Assembly (NCBI GenBank): GCA_027056465.1
Contig: JALUKS010000207.1
Location: 1 to 19,202 of the forward strand
Direction of reading: 5' to 3'
DNA from: Sulfurimonas sp.
GTDB taxonomy: Bacteria; Campylobacterota; Campylobacteria; Campylobacterales; Sulfurimonadaceae
Length of the DNA stretch: 19,202 nucleotides
The notes under the pieces were generated by a model, which was not told the origin of the DNA, ran no database searches, and was given only the letters and a program-made list of their open reading frames with translations. Below, piece after piece: positions 1 to 6,718 of the stretch (position 1 is the first letter of the stretch; the number at the start of each line of letters is the position of its first letter). The position numbers were made by a program, and so were the translations under genes.

Positions 1-2278
1 GTCCTAGTTTCCATGCTAGCATATATATCTCATTTAAGTAACGTCCACTTGCTTTATCCAGAGTGATAAAGATGTTAAGTGATTGCCCTTGATCTATCCA
101 CTTTTGGCGAATGGCAGCAGCTTTTATAAGTAGTGTTTGGTTCAAATCATAAGCTGGAGTGTAGTAGCTCCATGTATCTGGCGAGAGTTTAGGGACAACT
201 ACTGGAATGAGTCCAGAGAGATTCTCTTCAAACCACTTGCGTTTAAATACTGGTTCGATAGCCTGAGTTGTTCCAGTCAAGATAGAGATAGAGCTTGTAG
301 GGGCAACAGCCATAAGGTAACCATTTCTCATTCCCTGTTTTTGAACACGAGAACGCAACTCATCCCACTCATAGCTTGAAGCGAAAAGTCCACCACGATC
401 AACGAGATTTAGCACCTCTGCGTTTGCATTATCTTGAGGGAAGATACCACGGCTCCACTTACTTCCATCAAAGTCAGGATAAGCACCTTTCTCAACAGCA
501 AGTGCAGAAGAGGCTGCGATAGAATTATAACAGACGGATTCCATGAGTTCATCTATCTTGTCAAAATGCTCTTGTGTTCCCCACATGATACCCTGCTCTG
601 CTAGCATCTGTGCTTCACCCATAACACCAAGACCGATAGAACGTGACTTCATGTTAGTGCGTTTTACTTTCTCCACTGGATAGAAGTTTAAATCTATAAC
701 GTTATCCAAACAGCGTATCGCAGTCGGTATGATACGGTCTATCTCTTGAGTTGTATTGATACGAGAGAGATTTAAAGAGGCAAGATTACAAACAGCAGTG
801 TCGCCGTTTATTTTCTCTTTTTCAACTACAAAGATAGGAAGTCCACCAAGTGAATCTAATGCAGTTACTTTCTTCGCTAGTTTCTCTATGCCACTATCTA
901 CTTTTACTAACTCATCCTCTTCATAACTCACACTCTCACCATTTTCAAAAATAAACTTGATTTTGTAGTGATTTGCTTTTGTGTTTTGAAAAATCTCCGT
1001 ACAGAGGTTTGAGCTACGAATAACACCGACATGGTCATTTGGGTTAGCTCTGTTAGCATTATCTTTAAAACAGAGAAAAGGTGAACCAGTCTCGAAGTAA
1101 GAAGTAAGTATCTTTTTCCAAAGATCTTTTGCCTTGAGTCTCTCTTTGATGAGTGACTCATCTTGTTCTAACTCTAGGTAGCGTTTGTTAAACTCTTCTC
1201 CATAAAGTGTAGAGAGTTCACGAACATCATAAGGATCAAAAAGAGTCCAGATAGCATCCTCTTGAACACGTTGCATAAAGAGATCATTGAGCCACATTGC
1301 AGGAAAAAGGTCATGCGCACGACGGCGTTCCTCTCCAGAGTTTTTCTTCAAATCTAAGAAGTCATTGACATCTATATGCCACGGTTCAAGGTAAACGGCG
1401 ATAGCACCTTTACGCGTTCCGAGCTGATCAACAGCGATGGCGATATCGTTTGTTATCTTGAGAAATGGTACTGTCCCACCTGCTGCATTTTTGTGACCAT
1501 CTATAAATGACCCCATAGAGCGAACCTGTGTCCAGTCCCAACCGATACCACCGCCAAATTTAGAGAGCATTGCCATCTCTTGATAAGCATCAAAAATACC
1601 CTCGATATTATCAGGAGTCGAACCGATATAACATGAAGAGAGTTGGTGTCTCGGTGTTCTCGCATTCGAGAGCGTTGGCGTCGCTAACATAACTTCAAAC
1701 TGACTTATCATGTTATAAAATTTGATAGCCCACTCTTGAGGGTTCTCTTCACGTTGTGCAAGAAACATAGCGATAGCCATAAACATATGTTGTGGAAGTT
1801 CTATCGGCTGACCTGCACTATTTTTGATAAGATACCTATCGTAAAGTGTTTTGACTCCAAGGTAGTTGAACTGAAAATCGCGCTCAGGTACAAGGTGCTT
1901 CTCTAGCTCCTCTAAATCGTACATCTCTTTAAGTCCAAGAAGAATACGTCCCTCTTTTTCTCCTTTTTCAAAGTAAGATTGCAGTGAGCAGTAGCCTGTA
2001 AAACCATTTACTTGATGGTAGAGATTAAAGATAAAAAGGCGAGATGCCACAAAAGTCCAGTTTGGTGCATCGATGTCTATCTTATCTACAGCAGTTTTAA
2101 TAAGTGTCTCTTGAATTTCCTTAGAAGTGATACCATCACGAAAGTGAATTTGTGCATCAACTTCAAGCTCACTCTGGCTAACATTTGCTAAATCTTTTAC
2201 AGCTGCTTGTGTATATTTTTGGATTTTTGAGATGTCTAATGGCTCTGTGCGACCATTTCTTTTGATAACTGTAATCAT
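1..2278 (-). CDS. nrdA: Class I ribonucleoside-diphosphate reductase, alpha (large) subunit, partial
   Basis: Reduces ribonucleoside diphosphates to deoxyribonucleotides in the cytoplasm, together with a radical-carrying NrdB not seen here. The reading frame runs unbroken from the ATG at 2278 to the left edge (about 759 codons), so the C-terminus, with the paired radical-transfer tyrosines and the tail cysteines, lies outside. Visible: an N-terminal ATP-cone (about residues 3-95, starting VIKRNGRTEPLDISKIQKY), the redox cysteine in LSSCYIGS (C216), the catalytic triad in NLCTE (N424, C426, E428), the second redox cysteine in VCNLASLNL (C497) and the PTSSISILTGTTQAIEP loop. C426 and C497 are 71 residues apart, against 23 in E. 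coli. The extra block appears typical of Campylobacterota NrdA from memory. An AAGGA ribosome site sits 5 nt before the ATG. Candidate -10 hexamers (TATTAT, TAAAAT) lie at 2313-2323, so it probably has its own promoter although purB lies upstream on the same strand. Confidence 0.96.
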   Translation of the reverse strand, partial: MITVIKRNGRTEPLDISKIQKYTQAAVKDLANVSQSELEVDAQIHFRDGITSKEIQETLIKTAVDKIDIDAPNWTFVASRLFIFNLYHQVNGFTGYCSLQSYFEKGEKEGRILLGLKEMYDLEELEKHLVPERDFQFNYLGVKTLYDRYLIKNSAGQPIELPQHMFMAIAMFLAQREENPQEWAIKFYNMISQFEVMLATPTLSNARTPRHQLSSCYIGSTPDNIEGIFDAYQEMAMLSKFGGGIGWDWTQVRSMGSFIDGHKNAAGGTVPFLKITNDIAIAVDQLGTRKGAIAVYLEPWHIDVNDFLDLKKNSGEERRRAHDLFPAMWLNDLFMQRVQEDAIWTLFDPYDVRELSTLYGEEFNKRYLELEQDESLIKERLKAKDLWKKILTSYFETGSPFLCFKDNANRANPNDHVGVIRSSNLCTEIFQNTKANHYKIKFIFENGESVSYEEDELVKVDSGIEKLAKKVTALDSLGGLPIFVVEKEKINGDTAVCNLASLNLSRINTTQEIDRIIPTAIRCLDNVIDLNFYPVEKVKRTNMKSRSIGLGVMGEAQMLAEQGIMWGTQEHFDKIDELMESVCYNSIAASSALAVEKGAYPDFDGSKWSRGIFPQDNANAEVLNLVDRGGLFASSYEWDELRSRVQKQGMRNGYLMAVAPTSSISILTGTTQAIEPVFKRKWFEENLSGLIPVVVPKLSPDTWSYYTPAYDLNQTLLIKAAAIRQKWIDQGQSLNIFITLDKASGRYLNEIYMLAWKLG

Positions 2279-2419
2279 TGAGTTCCTTAGTGTCATATTG
2301 GAAATTTTTTACATAATATTTTAGGGGAAAAGTATCACATAAAAAATCATTTTTTGGAAAGAGATTTTATCTAAAATATGTTGTATGGAAGATTAAAAAG
2401 AGGGGTTTTTTACAATTTT

Positions 2420-2463
2420 GCATAACCTTTTAAGGTTATGCAGGGGAGAGAGCTTTTTGCTCT
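2420..2463 (-). other. Perfect inverted repeat plus a small hairpin between purB and nrdA
   Basis: Positions 2420-2441 form a perfect palindrome: GCATAACC, loop TTTTAA, GGTTATGC (10+2+10 if fully extended). A second small hairpin, AGAGC-TTTTT-GCTCT, covers 2449-2463 and overlaps the purB stop codon. Together they could end purB transcription. However, the bases after the palindrome on the minus strand (AAAATTGTAAAAAACC) are not a T-run, so it is not a standard intrinsic terminator. It could equally be an operator ahead of nrdA. Confidence 0.5.
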
Positions 2464-3791
2464 TATTTGAAAACACGTTTAAAAATATTATCAACATTTT
2501 TTGTGTAGTAGTCGTAGTTAAAACACTCACGAATCTGCTCTTCGCTTAGTGAGTTACGAAGCTCTTCATCAGCTAACAAGTGGTTGAGATAGAGTGACTC
2601 GCCAGCTTCATTTGTAGTAGGACGACCAGCTTGAATCTCCTCCCAAACTTTCATCGCGTTTCTCTGCACGATACGGTAAGCATCTTCACGACTTACACCT
2701 TGAAGAGGAAGCTCTAGAAGTACACGTTGCGAGAAAACAAGTCCACCTGTGAGATTAAGGTTTTTCATCATATTTTCTGGAAAAATTGTTAGGTTAGCGA
2801 TAACGCCATTTATACGGTGAAGCATAAAGTCCATAGTGATAAATGCATCAGGTAACCAGAAACGCTCAGTAGATGAGTGAGAGATGTCGCGCTCGTGCCA
2901 GAGTGCTACATTTTCCATAGCGGGAGCTGCATAGGCACGAATCATTCTTGCTAGACCTGTGATATTTTCAGTTAAAATTGGGTTGCGTTTATGAGGCATA
3001 GCAGAGCTACCCTTTTGACCCTTGGCGAAGAACTCTTCAGCTTCATAGACTTCTGTACGTTGGAGGTGTCTTACTTGAACAGCGAATTTCTCTACAGAAG
3101 ATGCTAAGAGTGCTAATGCTGTAGCGAGTCTTGCATAACGGTCGCGTTGTACGACTTGGTTTGAGCATGGTTCAGGTTTGAGACCTAACTCCTCCATCGC
3201 ATACTCCTCTAGCTCTAGTGGTGCATGTGCGAAGTTACCCATAGCTCCAGAAATTTGACCAACAGCGATAACATCCATAGTCTGCTCTAGGTTTACGAGG
3301 TGACGTGCTACTTCATCGTACCAAACAGCTAACGTAAGACCAAACGTTATAGGCTCACCGTGAATACCGTGAGAACGTCCAACCATAAGAGTCATTTTGT
3401 GTTCTTCTGCACGAGTTTTGATGGACTCCATAAGCATCTTTACATCTGCTATGATAATGTTAAGAGAGTCTCTCATTTGAAGTGCTACGCCAGTATCAAC
3501 TGCGTCTGAAGATGTCATACCGTAGTGAAACCATCTTGACTCATCGCCAAGGCTTTCAGAGACACTTGTGTTAAACGCGATAAGGTCATGCTTAGTCACT
3601 GCCTCTATCTCTTCAATGCGCTCTACTGAAAATGTTGCGTTTTTTACAATTTTATCAGCATCCTCTTGAGGAATTTTCCCGATTTTTGCCCAAGCTTTTA
3701 CAGCTGCTTTTTCTACCTCTAACCATGCAGCATATCTCGCATGTTGTGTCCATTTCTCAGCCATCTCTGGGCGTGAATATCTTTCTACCAT
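2463..3791 (-). CDS. purB: Adenylosuccinate lyase
   Basis: Cytoplasmic enzyme of purine synthesis that releases fumarate twice: from SAICAR in the de novo pathway and from adenylosuccinate in AMP formation. The 442-residue length is normal for the shorter PurB type. Fumarase/aspartase superfamily marks are all present: TKHD with H68, GRSHGIHGEP with H141 (general acid by family numbering), and the superfamily signature SSAMPHKRNP at 262-271 with the mobile catalytic serine loop. The start at 3791 is supported by AAGGA about 7 nt upstream. Its neighbours are nrdA, downstream on the same strand after 184 bp, and a divergent pseudouridine synthase gene upstream. The leader may carry a pair of repeat hairpins at 3819-3879, if transcription starts near the TAAAAT at 3885-3890 (minus strand). 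Confidence 0.97.
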   Translation of the reverse strand: MVERYSRPEMAEKWTQHARYAAWLEVEKAAVKAWAKIGKIPQEDADKIVKNATFSVERIEEIEAVTKHDLIAFNTSVSESLGDESRWFHYGMTSSDAVDTGVALQMRDSLNIIIADVKMLMESIKTRAEEHKMTLMVGRSHGIHGEPITFGLTLAVWYDEVARHLVNLEQTMDVIAVGQISGAMGNFAHAPLELEEYAMEELGLKPEPCSNQVVQRDRYARLATALALLASSVEKFAVQVRHLQRTEVYEAEEFFAKGQKGSSAMPHKRNPILTENITGLARMIRAYAAPAMENVALWHERDISHSSTERFWLPDAFITMDFMLHRINGVIANLTIFPENMMKNLNLTGGLVFSQRVLLELPLQGVSREDAYRIVQRNAMKVWEEIQAGRPTTNEAGESLYLNHLLADEELRNSLSEEQIRECFNYDYYTKNVDNIFKRVFK

Positions 3792-3818
3792 TTATTATCC
3801 TTGAGTATTTATTAGTAA

Positions 3819-3879
3819 GGTGAGGCTAAAGCCACACATCCAAAGAGGATGACTCCGGATGTGCTGCTTTAGCTGCACC
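3819..3879. repeat. Head-to-head pair of a 23-nt REP-like hairpin repeat
   Basis: Two copies of one element face each other: 3819-3841 (minus) and 3857-3879 (plus). Each reads GGATGTG, a short stem, a TTTA tetraloop, the other side of the stem, then CACC. Stem with loop: copy 1 GTGTGGC-TTTA-GCCTCAC, copy 2 GTGCTGC-TTTA-GCTGCAC. Each has a single T-T mismatch, at different stem levels, and the paired positions change together. The 15-nt spacer adds the hairpin CATCC-AAAGA-GGATG. The pair sits in the divergent spacer between purB and the pseudouridine synthase gene. A third copy lies at 16811-16833. Confidence 0.7.
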
Positions 3880-3914
3880 TTTGTATTTTAGTGTTTTCTA
3901 TCAATTAGTTATGC

Positions 3915-3946
3915 TAAAATTTTACTATAAATATAATAACAGAGGA
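3915..3946 (+). promoter_or_regulatory. Probable promoter and ribosome site of the pseudouridine synthase gene
   Basis: Three -10-like hexamers crowd this stretch: TGCTAAAAT (TAAAAT at 3915-3920, with an upstream TG), TATAAA at 3926-3931 and TATAAT at 3932-3937. The last would start transcription inside the ribosome site AGAGGA (3941-3946), so one of the first two is more likely. No clear -35 was seen. Confidence 0.45.
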
Positions 3947-3953
3947 ATTAAAA

Positions 3954-4883
3954 ATGCCATTTGTAAAAAATAAGTACATAGTCGAAAAAAAACAGAGGGC
4001 TGTCTTCTTTTTGATGCATGAACTAGGCTACTCACAACGCGAGTCACAGCGTTTTATCTCCAAGGGTCGTGTTCTTGTGGATGGAGAGAAGATGGTGAAA
4101 ACTGCTGGGGAGATTGAGGGGGAGATAGAGTTTATCTACTTTGAGCCTATTACGAAAGGCTTAGAGCCTACTTTTGTTGAGGAGGAGTTTGTGGTTTTTG
4201 ATAAGCCAAGTGGTCTGCTTGTGCATCCTCAAACGAAACGCACTCCCTACTCTCTTATAGATGAACTCAAGTTTCAGTTTGGTCGGGGTGCCAATATCGC
4301 TCATCGTATCGACCAAGAGACAAGTGGTTTAGTGCTTTGCGCAAAAAATAAAACAAGTGAACGCGAGATAAAGATGATGTTTCAAGAGCGAGATATGAAG
4401 AAGAAATATCTTGCTATGGTGCATGGAGAGATGAAAGAAGAGCTTATAGTAGAAGCCCCACTTCTGCGTTCACAAGACCAGAGTTCAGCTATGGTACGAA
4501 TGATAGTCAAAGTACATGAAGATGGGAAACCCTCTAAAACTACCTTTAAACCTCTACTGTATCTTCCTGAAAAAGATATGACACTTGTCGAGTGCTCCCC
4601 ACATACAGGACGCCAACATCAGATAAGAGTGCATTTGTTTCACGTGAAACATACCATAGTGGGCGATCCAGTCTATGGGCAAGAGGATAGTAATCTTGTG
4701 AAATTTTTAGATAGAGAGCTGACTCCTCTCGATAGAATAAAAAATAGTGGTGCTTCAAGACTTCTTCTTCATGCGAGTGAATTAGAGTTTGAACTTTATG
4801 GCAAAGAGTTTCATATAGAGAGTAGAGTGGATTTTTTAAAGGTCTCTATGGACTCTATGGATGTGAATAACTTTTCTCTCTGA
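3954..4883 (+). CDS. RluA-family 23S rRNA/tRNA pseudouridine synthase
   Basis: Isomerises specific uridines in structured RNA to pseudouridine. An S4-like RNA-binding domain covers about residues 12-65 (QRAVFFLMHELGYSQRESQR... KGRVLVDGEKM), followed by the RluA catalytic domain from about 75. The signature HRIDQETSG lies at 117-125 with catalytic D120; the later motif PHTGRQHQIRVHL is at 216-228, and the EFVVFDKPSGLLVHP strand is typical. The 309-residue length fits RluC/RluD-like members. Which uridine it modifies cannot be told from sequence. The start is supported by AGAGGA 7 nt upstream. It is a single plus-strand gene between minus-strand blocks. Oddities: codons 228-233 contain a perfect parS site, and a TGTGAATAA 9-mer falls in codons close to the stop. 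Confidence 0.93.
   Translation: MPFVKNKYIVEKKQRAVFFLMHELGYSQRESQRFISKGRVLVDGEKMVKTAGEIEGEIEFIYFEPITKGLEPTFVEEEFVVFDKPSGLLVHPQTKRTPYSLIDELKFQFGRGANIAHRIDQETSGLVLCAKNKTSEREIKMMFQERDMKKKYLAMVHGEMKEELIVEAPLLRSQDQSSAMVRMIVKVHEDGKPSKTTFKPLLYLPEKDMTLVECSPHTGRQHQIRVHLFHVKHTIVGDPVYGQEDSNLVKFLDRELTPLDRIKNSGASRLLLHASELEFELYGKEFHIESRVDFLKVSMDSMDVNNFSL
4636..4651. other. parS centromere-like site (ParB binding), perfect 16-bp match
   Basis: TGTTTCACGTGAAACA is a perfect 16-bp palindrome, identical to the widely conserved chromosomal parS consensus bound by ParB/Spo0J. It lies inside the pseudouridine synthase gene, encoding the stretch Leu-Phe-His-Val-Lys-His (228-233), as parS sites often do. In most bacteria with ParABS these sites cluster near the replication origin. 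ParA and ParB genes are not in this window. Confidence 0.9.
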
Positions 4884-5110
4884 ATTTTCAATCGCTTTTT
4901 TAAATGTGAATAACTCGACCTAACTTTTTTTCATCCCATAAAATAGGGGTTTAAAGGAGATAGATTGTTTTAGTTCAGCAGATATTTATATAAAAATATT
5001 CTTAAGTTTAGAAAGAATTTTATAATTTAGGAGTTATAGTGGAGAGGTTATTCACAAGTTACAACACAGTGTGAATAGCTTGAAGATAAGTTTTAAGTGG
5101 AGAAGTTATT
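4862..5110. other. Cluster of DnaA-box-like 9-mers in an AT-rich convergent spacer
   Basis: TTATTCACA, the box type described for Helicobacter DnaA (TTATTCACN), occurs exactly at 4862-4870 and 4905-4913 (both minus strand, 43 bp apart) and at 5048-5056 (plus). A one-mismatch copy (CTATTCACA, minus) lies at 5070-5078 and makes an inverted pair with the third box across 13 bp. Between the two groups lies an AT-rich block (about 4921-5035). The 15-mer AGTGGAGAGGTTATT at 5038-5052, which runs into the third box, recurs with one change at 5096-5110, where the box itself is lost. This 4884-5198 stretch holds no recognisable gene. Both flanking genes end here, so a promoter role is unlikely. Function is inferred: origin-like or DnaA-titrating site. 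Confidence 0.6.
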
Positions 5111-5152
5111 TTATTAGTTCTTTGTAAGATTAGTCGGGTATCATTACACTTA

Positions 5153-5183
5153 TAAACGACCTCCCTGGTGTGTTGGTCGTTTA
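5153..5183. terminator. Probable terminator hairpin between convergent genes
   Basis: TAAACGACC (5153-5161) pairs perfectly with GGTCGTTTA (5175-5183) across a 13-nt loop. It lies 16 bp past the stop of the minus-strand 78-residue gene and downstream of the plus-strand pseudouridine synthase, so it could serve either direction. No long T-run follows on either strand. Confidence 0.55.
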
Positions 5184-5198
5184 GCTACTCTTCTCTCA

Positions 5199-5435
5199 TT
5201 AAACGCGGTTATATCTCTTGATGATTTTCTTCACACGACTTCTTAGATTTCTAAGTGCATCGCTACTTGTTTTCCCATCTGCTGTAAGATTTTCAAAGCC
5301 ATCCCCGAGTTGTGCTTTTGCCATCCAGCCTATTTTAGTGTGGTACTTGATACCTACGAACTTTACATCACCGAAGTGTCCTTTAGTGAGTTTGTATATC
5401 TCTTTGATACGATCTGCATCTGTTTTTTCTGCCAT
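5199..5435 (-). CDS. Small basic protein of unknown function (78 aa)
   Basis: I do not recognise the family. The protein is hydrophilic with no membrane segment or signal peptide. An acidic/basic helical N-terminus (DADRIKEIYKLTKG) is followed by a likely beta-rich middle (VKFVGIKYHTKIGWMAKAQLGDG) and a very basic C-terminal helix (DALRNLRSRVKKIIKRYNRV), a composition that would suit nucleic-acid or ribosome contact. A strong ribosome site, AAGGAGA, sits 6 nt before the ATG at 5435, which argues for a real gene. It is the last gene of a minus-strand run rlmN, 33-aa peptide, this gene, and is followed by a hairpin at 5153-5183. The overlapping plus-strand reading frames lack comparable start signals. 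Confidence 0.75.
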   Translation of the reverse strand: MAEKTDADRIKEIYKLTKGHFGDVKFVGIKYHTKIGWMAKAQLGDGFENLTADGKTSSDALRNLRSRVKKIIKRYNRV

Positions 5436-5497
5436 TGTAGTCTCCTTATTTTTGTTTTATCAATTTTACCATATTTTAGGTATCAATTTGATTACAA

Positions 5498-5599
5498 CTA
5501 CTTTCCATCATCTTTAGTTGCTGCATAGATGAAACCACCTACCCCAACTATAAAGACTGCAACGATAAGAATAACCTCTCCTATATCTACATAACTCAT
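5498..5599 (-). CDS. Single-span membrane microprotein (33 aa)
   Basis: An ATG at 5599 opens 33 codons ending in TAG at 5498-5500. The peptide starts MSYVDIGEVILIVAVF, continues with a Gly/Val-rich hydrophobic stretch and ends ATKDDGK. One transmembrane helix (about residues 9-27) is flanked by an acidic N-terminus and a charged tail. AAGGAA lies 5 nt upstream of the ATG. The gene starts 36 bp after the rlmN stop and ends 62 bp before the ATG of the 78-aa gene, so it is probably cotranscribed with both. Such one-helix peptides are often small subunits of membrane complexes, but nothing here identifies a partner. Function unknown. Confidence 0.65.
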   Translation of the reverse strand: MSYVDIGEVILIVAVFIVGVGGFIYAATKDDGK

Positions 5600-5635
5600 G
5601 GAGTTCCTTTTCATAAATTTTTAGCAATTATACTC

Positions 5636-6718
5636 CTAGAGTTGTTCACTCTCTGTTTTCTCTTTGAGCTGCCCACAAGCAGCACTAATATCTATACCCT
5701 TAGAGTCACGTATCGTACAGAGTAAGCCATGCTTGAGAAGGTACTCTTGAAATGCGACCATATCAGCACGACTAGGTCTATCATAATCAGTTCCAGGATA
5801 GGGATTGAAATAGATAAGGTTTACTTTGGCTTTGATGTCTGTAAGGAGTTTGACGAGTTTCTTCGCACTCCCTATATCATCGTTTTTGTTTTTTATAACA
5901 AGATACTCAAACATAACACGTTTACGGGTATCAATAGGAAAGCGTTTGACTGCATCTATGATAGACTGGATGTTATGTGCCTTATTCATAGGAATGAGTT
6001 CAGAACGGAGTTTGTCATCAACAGCATGAAGAGAGATAGCTATGTGAACACCTAAGTCCATCTCTCCTAGTCTGTCTATCTTAGAACTCAGTCCACTCGT
6101 ACTAACAGTTTGGCGTTTGCCTCCGATGTCAAGTCCATCTTCTTCTTTAAATATCTCTATCGCTTGTGTTAGGTTAGTGAGGTTATCAAGAGGCTCTCCC
6201 ATACCCATATAGACTATATTTATCTTTCTACTCTGTTTGTGTTCGTTATCGCGTTTGAGTGTAACAACTTGTGCCACAATCTCGCCAGCAGTGAGGTCTC
6301 TTGTGAAACCACCCTTAGCTGTTAGACAAAAGGTACACCCTACTTTACATCCAACTTGAGTGGAAACGCAGATAGTATATTTTGCTTCTTGTATCACTTC
6401 GCCCTTGCTGTCTCGAAGCACCTCTTTCATCTTAAGCCAAACAGCTTCCATTGTTTTACCATCTTGAAGCTCTAAGAGGTACTTGATAGTTCCATCACTA
6501 GAGACCTCTTTATTAACAATTTTGAGAGGATTAACCAGATACTTTTCTGCTAATTCCTCTTTCATAGATTTAGGGATATTTTTCATATCCTCATAGCTTG
6601 AAGCGAAGTTATTATATAACCAACCGTAAATCTGTTTGGCACGAAATTTTGGTGTTACTAGTGACTCTAACTCTTTGAGAGTGAAGTCCATAAGTGAGGG
6701 TTTCAGTCTTTGGCTCAT
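5636..6718 (-). CDS. rlmN: Dual-specificity 23S rRNA A2503 / tRNA A37 C2-methyltransferase (radical SAM)
   Basis: Adds a methyl group to C2 of A2503 in 23S rRNA, at the peptidyl-transferase centre, and in studied bacteria to A37 of some tRNAs. The 360-residue length is normal. The radical-SAM cluster motif CxxxCxxC is C124-C128-C131 (VGCKVGCTFCLTAKGGF). The conserved upstream cysteine is C117 (TICVST), and the methyl-carrying cysteine near the C-terminus is C348 (ISAACGQLK). GEPLDN, the SAM-binding Gly-Glu-Pro motif, is present. The N-terminal accessory domain (FRAKQIYGWLYN) is also typical. The ATG overlaps the stop of the upstream MTAN-like gene by 4 nt (ATGA), implying translational coupling in the operon hisF, MTAN-like, rlmN. 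Confidence 0.96.
   Translation of the reverse strand: MSQRLKPSLMDFTLKELESLVTPKFRAKQIYGWLYNNFASSYEDMKNIPKSMKEELAEKYLVNPLKIVNKEVSSDGTIKYLLELQDGKTMEAVWLKMKEVLRDSKGEVIQEAKYTICVSTQVGCKVGCTFCLTAKGGFTRDLTAGEIVAQVVTLKRDNEHKQSRKINIVYMGMGEPLDNLTNLTQAIEIFKEEDGLDIGGKRQTVSTSGLSSKIDRLGEMDLGVHIAISLHAVDDKLRSELIPMNKAHNIQSIIDAVKRFPIDTRKRVMFEYLVIKNKNDDIGSAKKLVKLLTDIKAKVNLIYFNPYPGTDYDRPSRADMVAFQEYLLKHGLLCTIRDSKGIDISAACGQLKEKTESEQL

Noticed and set aside
2283..2400. NrdR boxes upstream of nrdA
   Set aside because: AT-rich segments such as ACATATTTTAGAT only loosely resemble the NrdR consensus, and no correctly spaced pair was found.
5122..5144. TTGTAA ... TATCAT as a promoter in the convergent spacer
   Set aside because: The spacing between the two hexamers is only 11 bp, too short for a sigma-70-type promoter.
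4884..5198. Structured RNA or tRNA in the DnaA-box spacer
   Set aside because: No cloverleaf, no known RNA motif and no convincing promoter were found; the only clear stem is the hairpin at 5153-5183.
5218..5528. Plus-strand reading frames of 72-99 codons opposite the 78-aa and 33-aa genes
   Set aside because: They lack ribosome sites and overlap minus-strand genes with good start signals; they look like antisense shadows.
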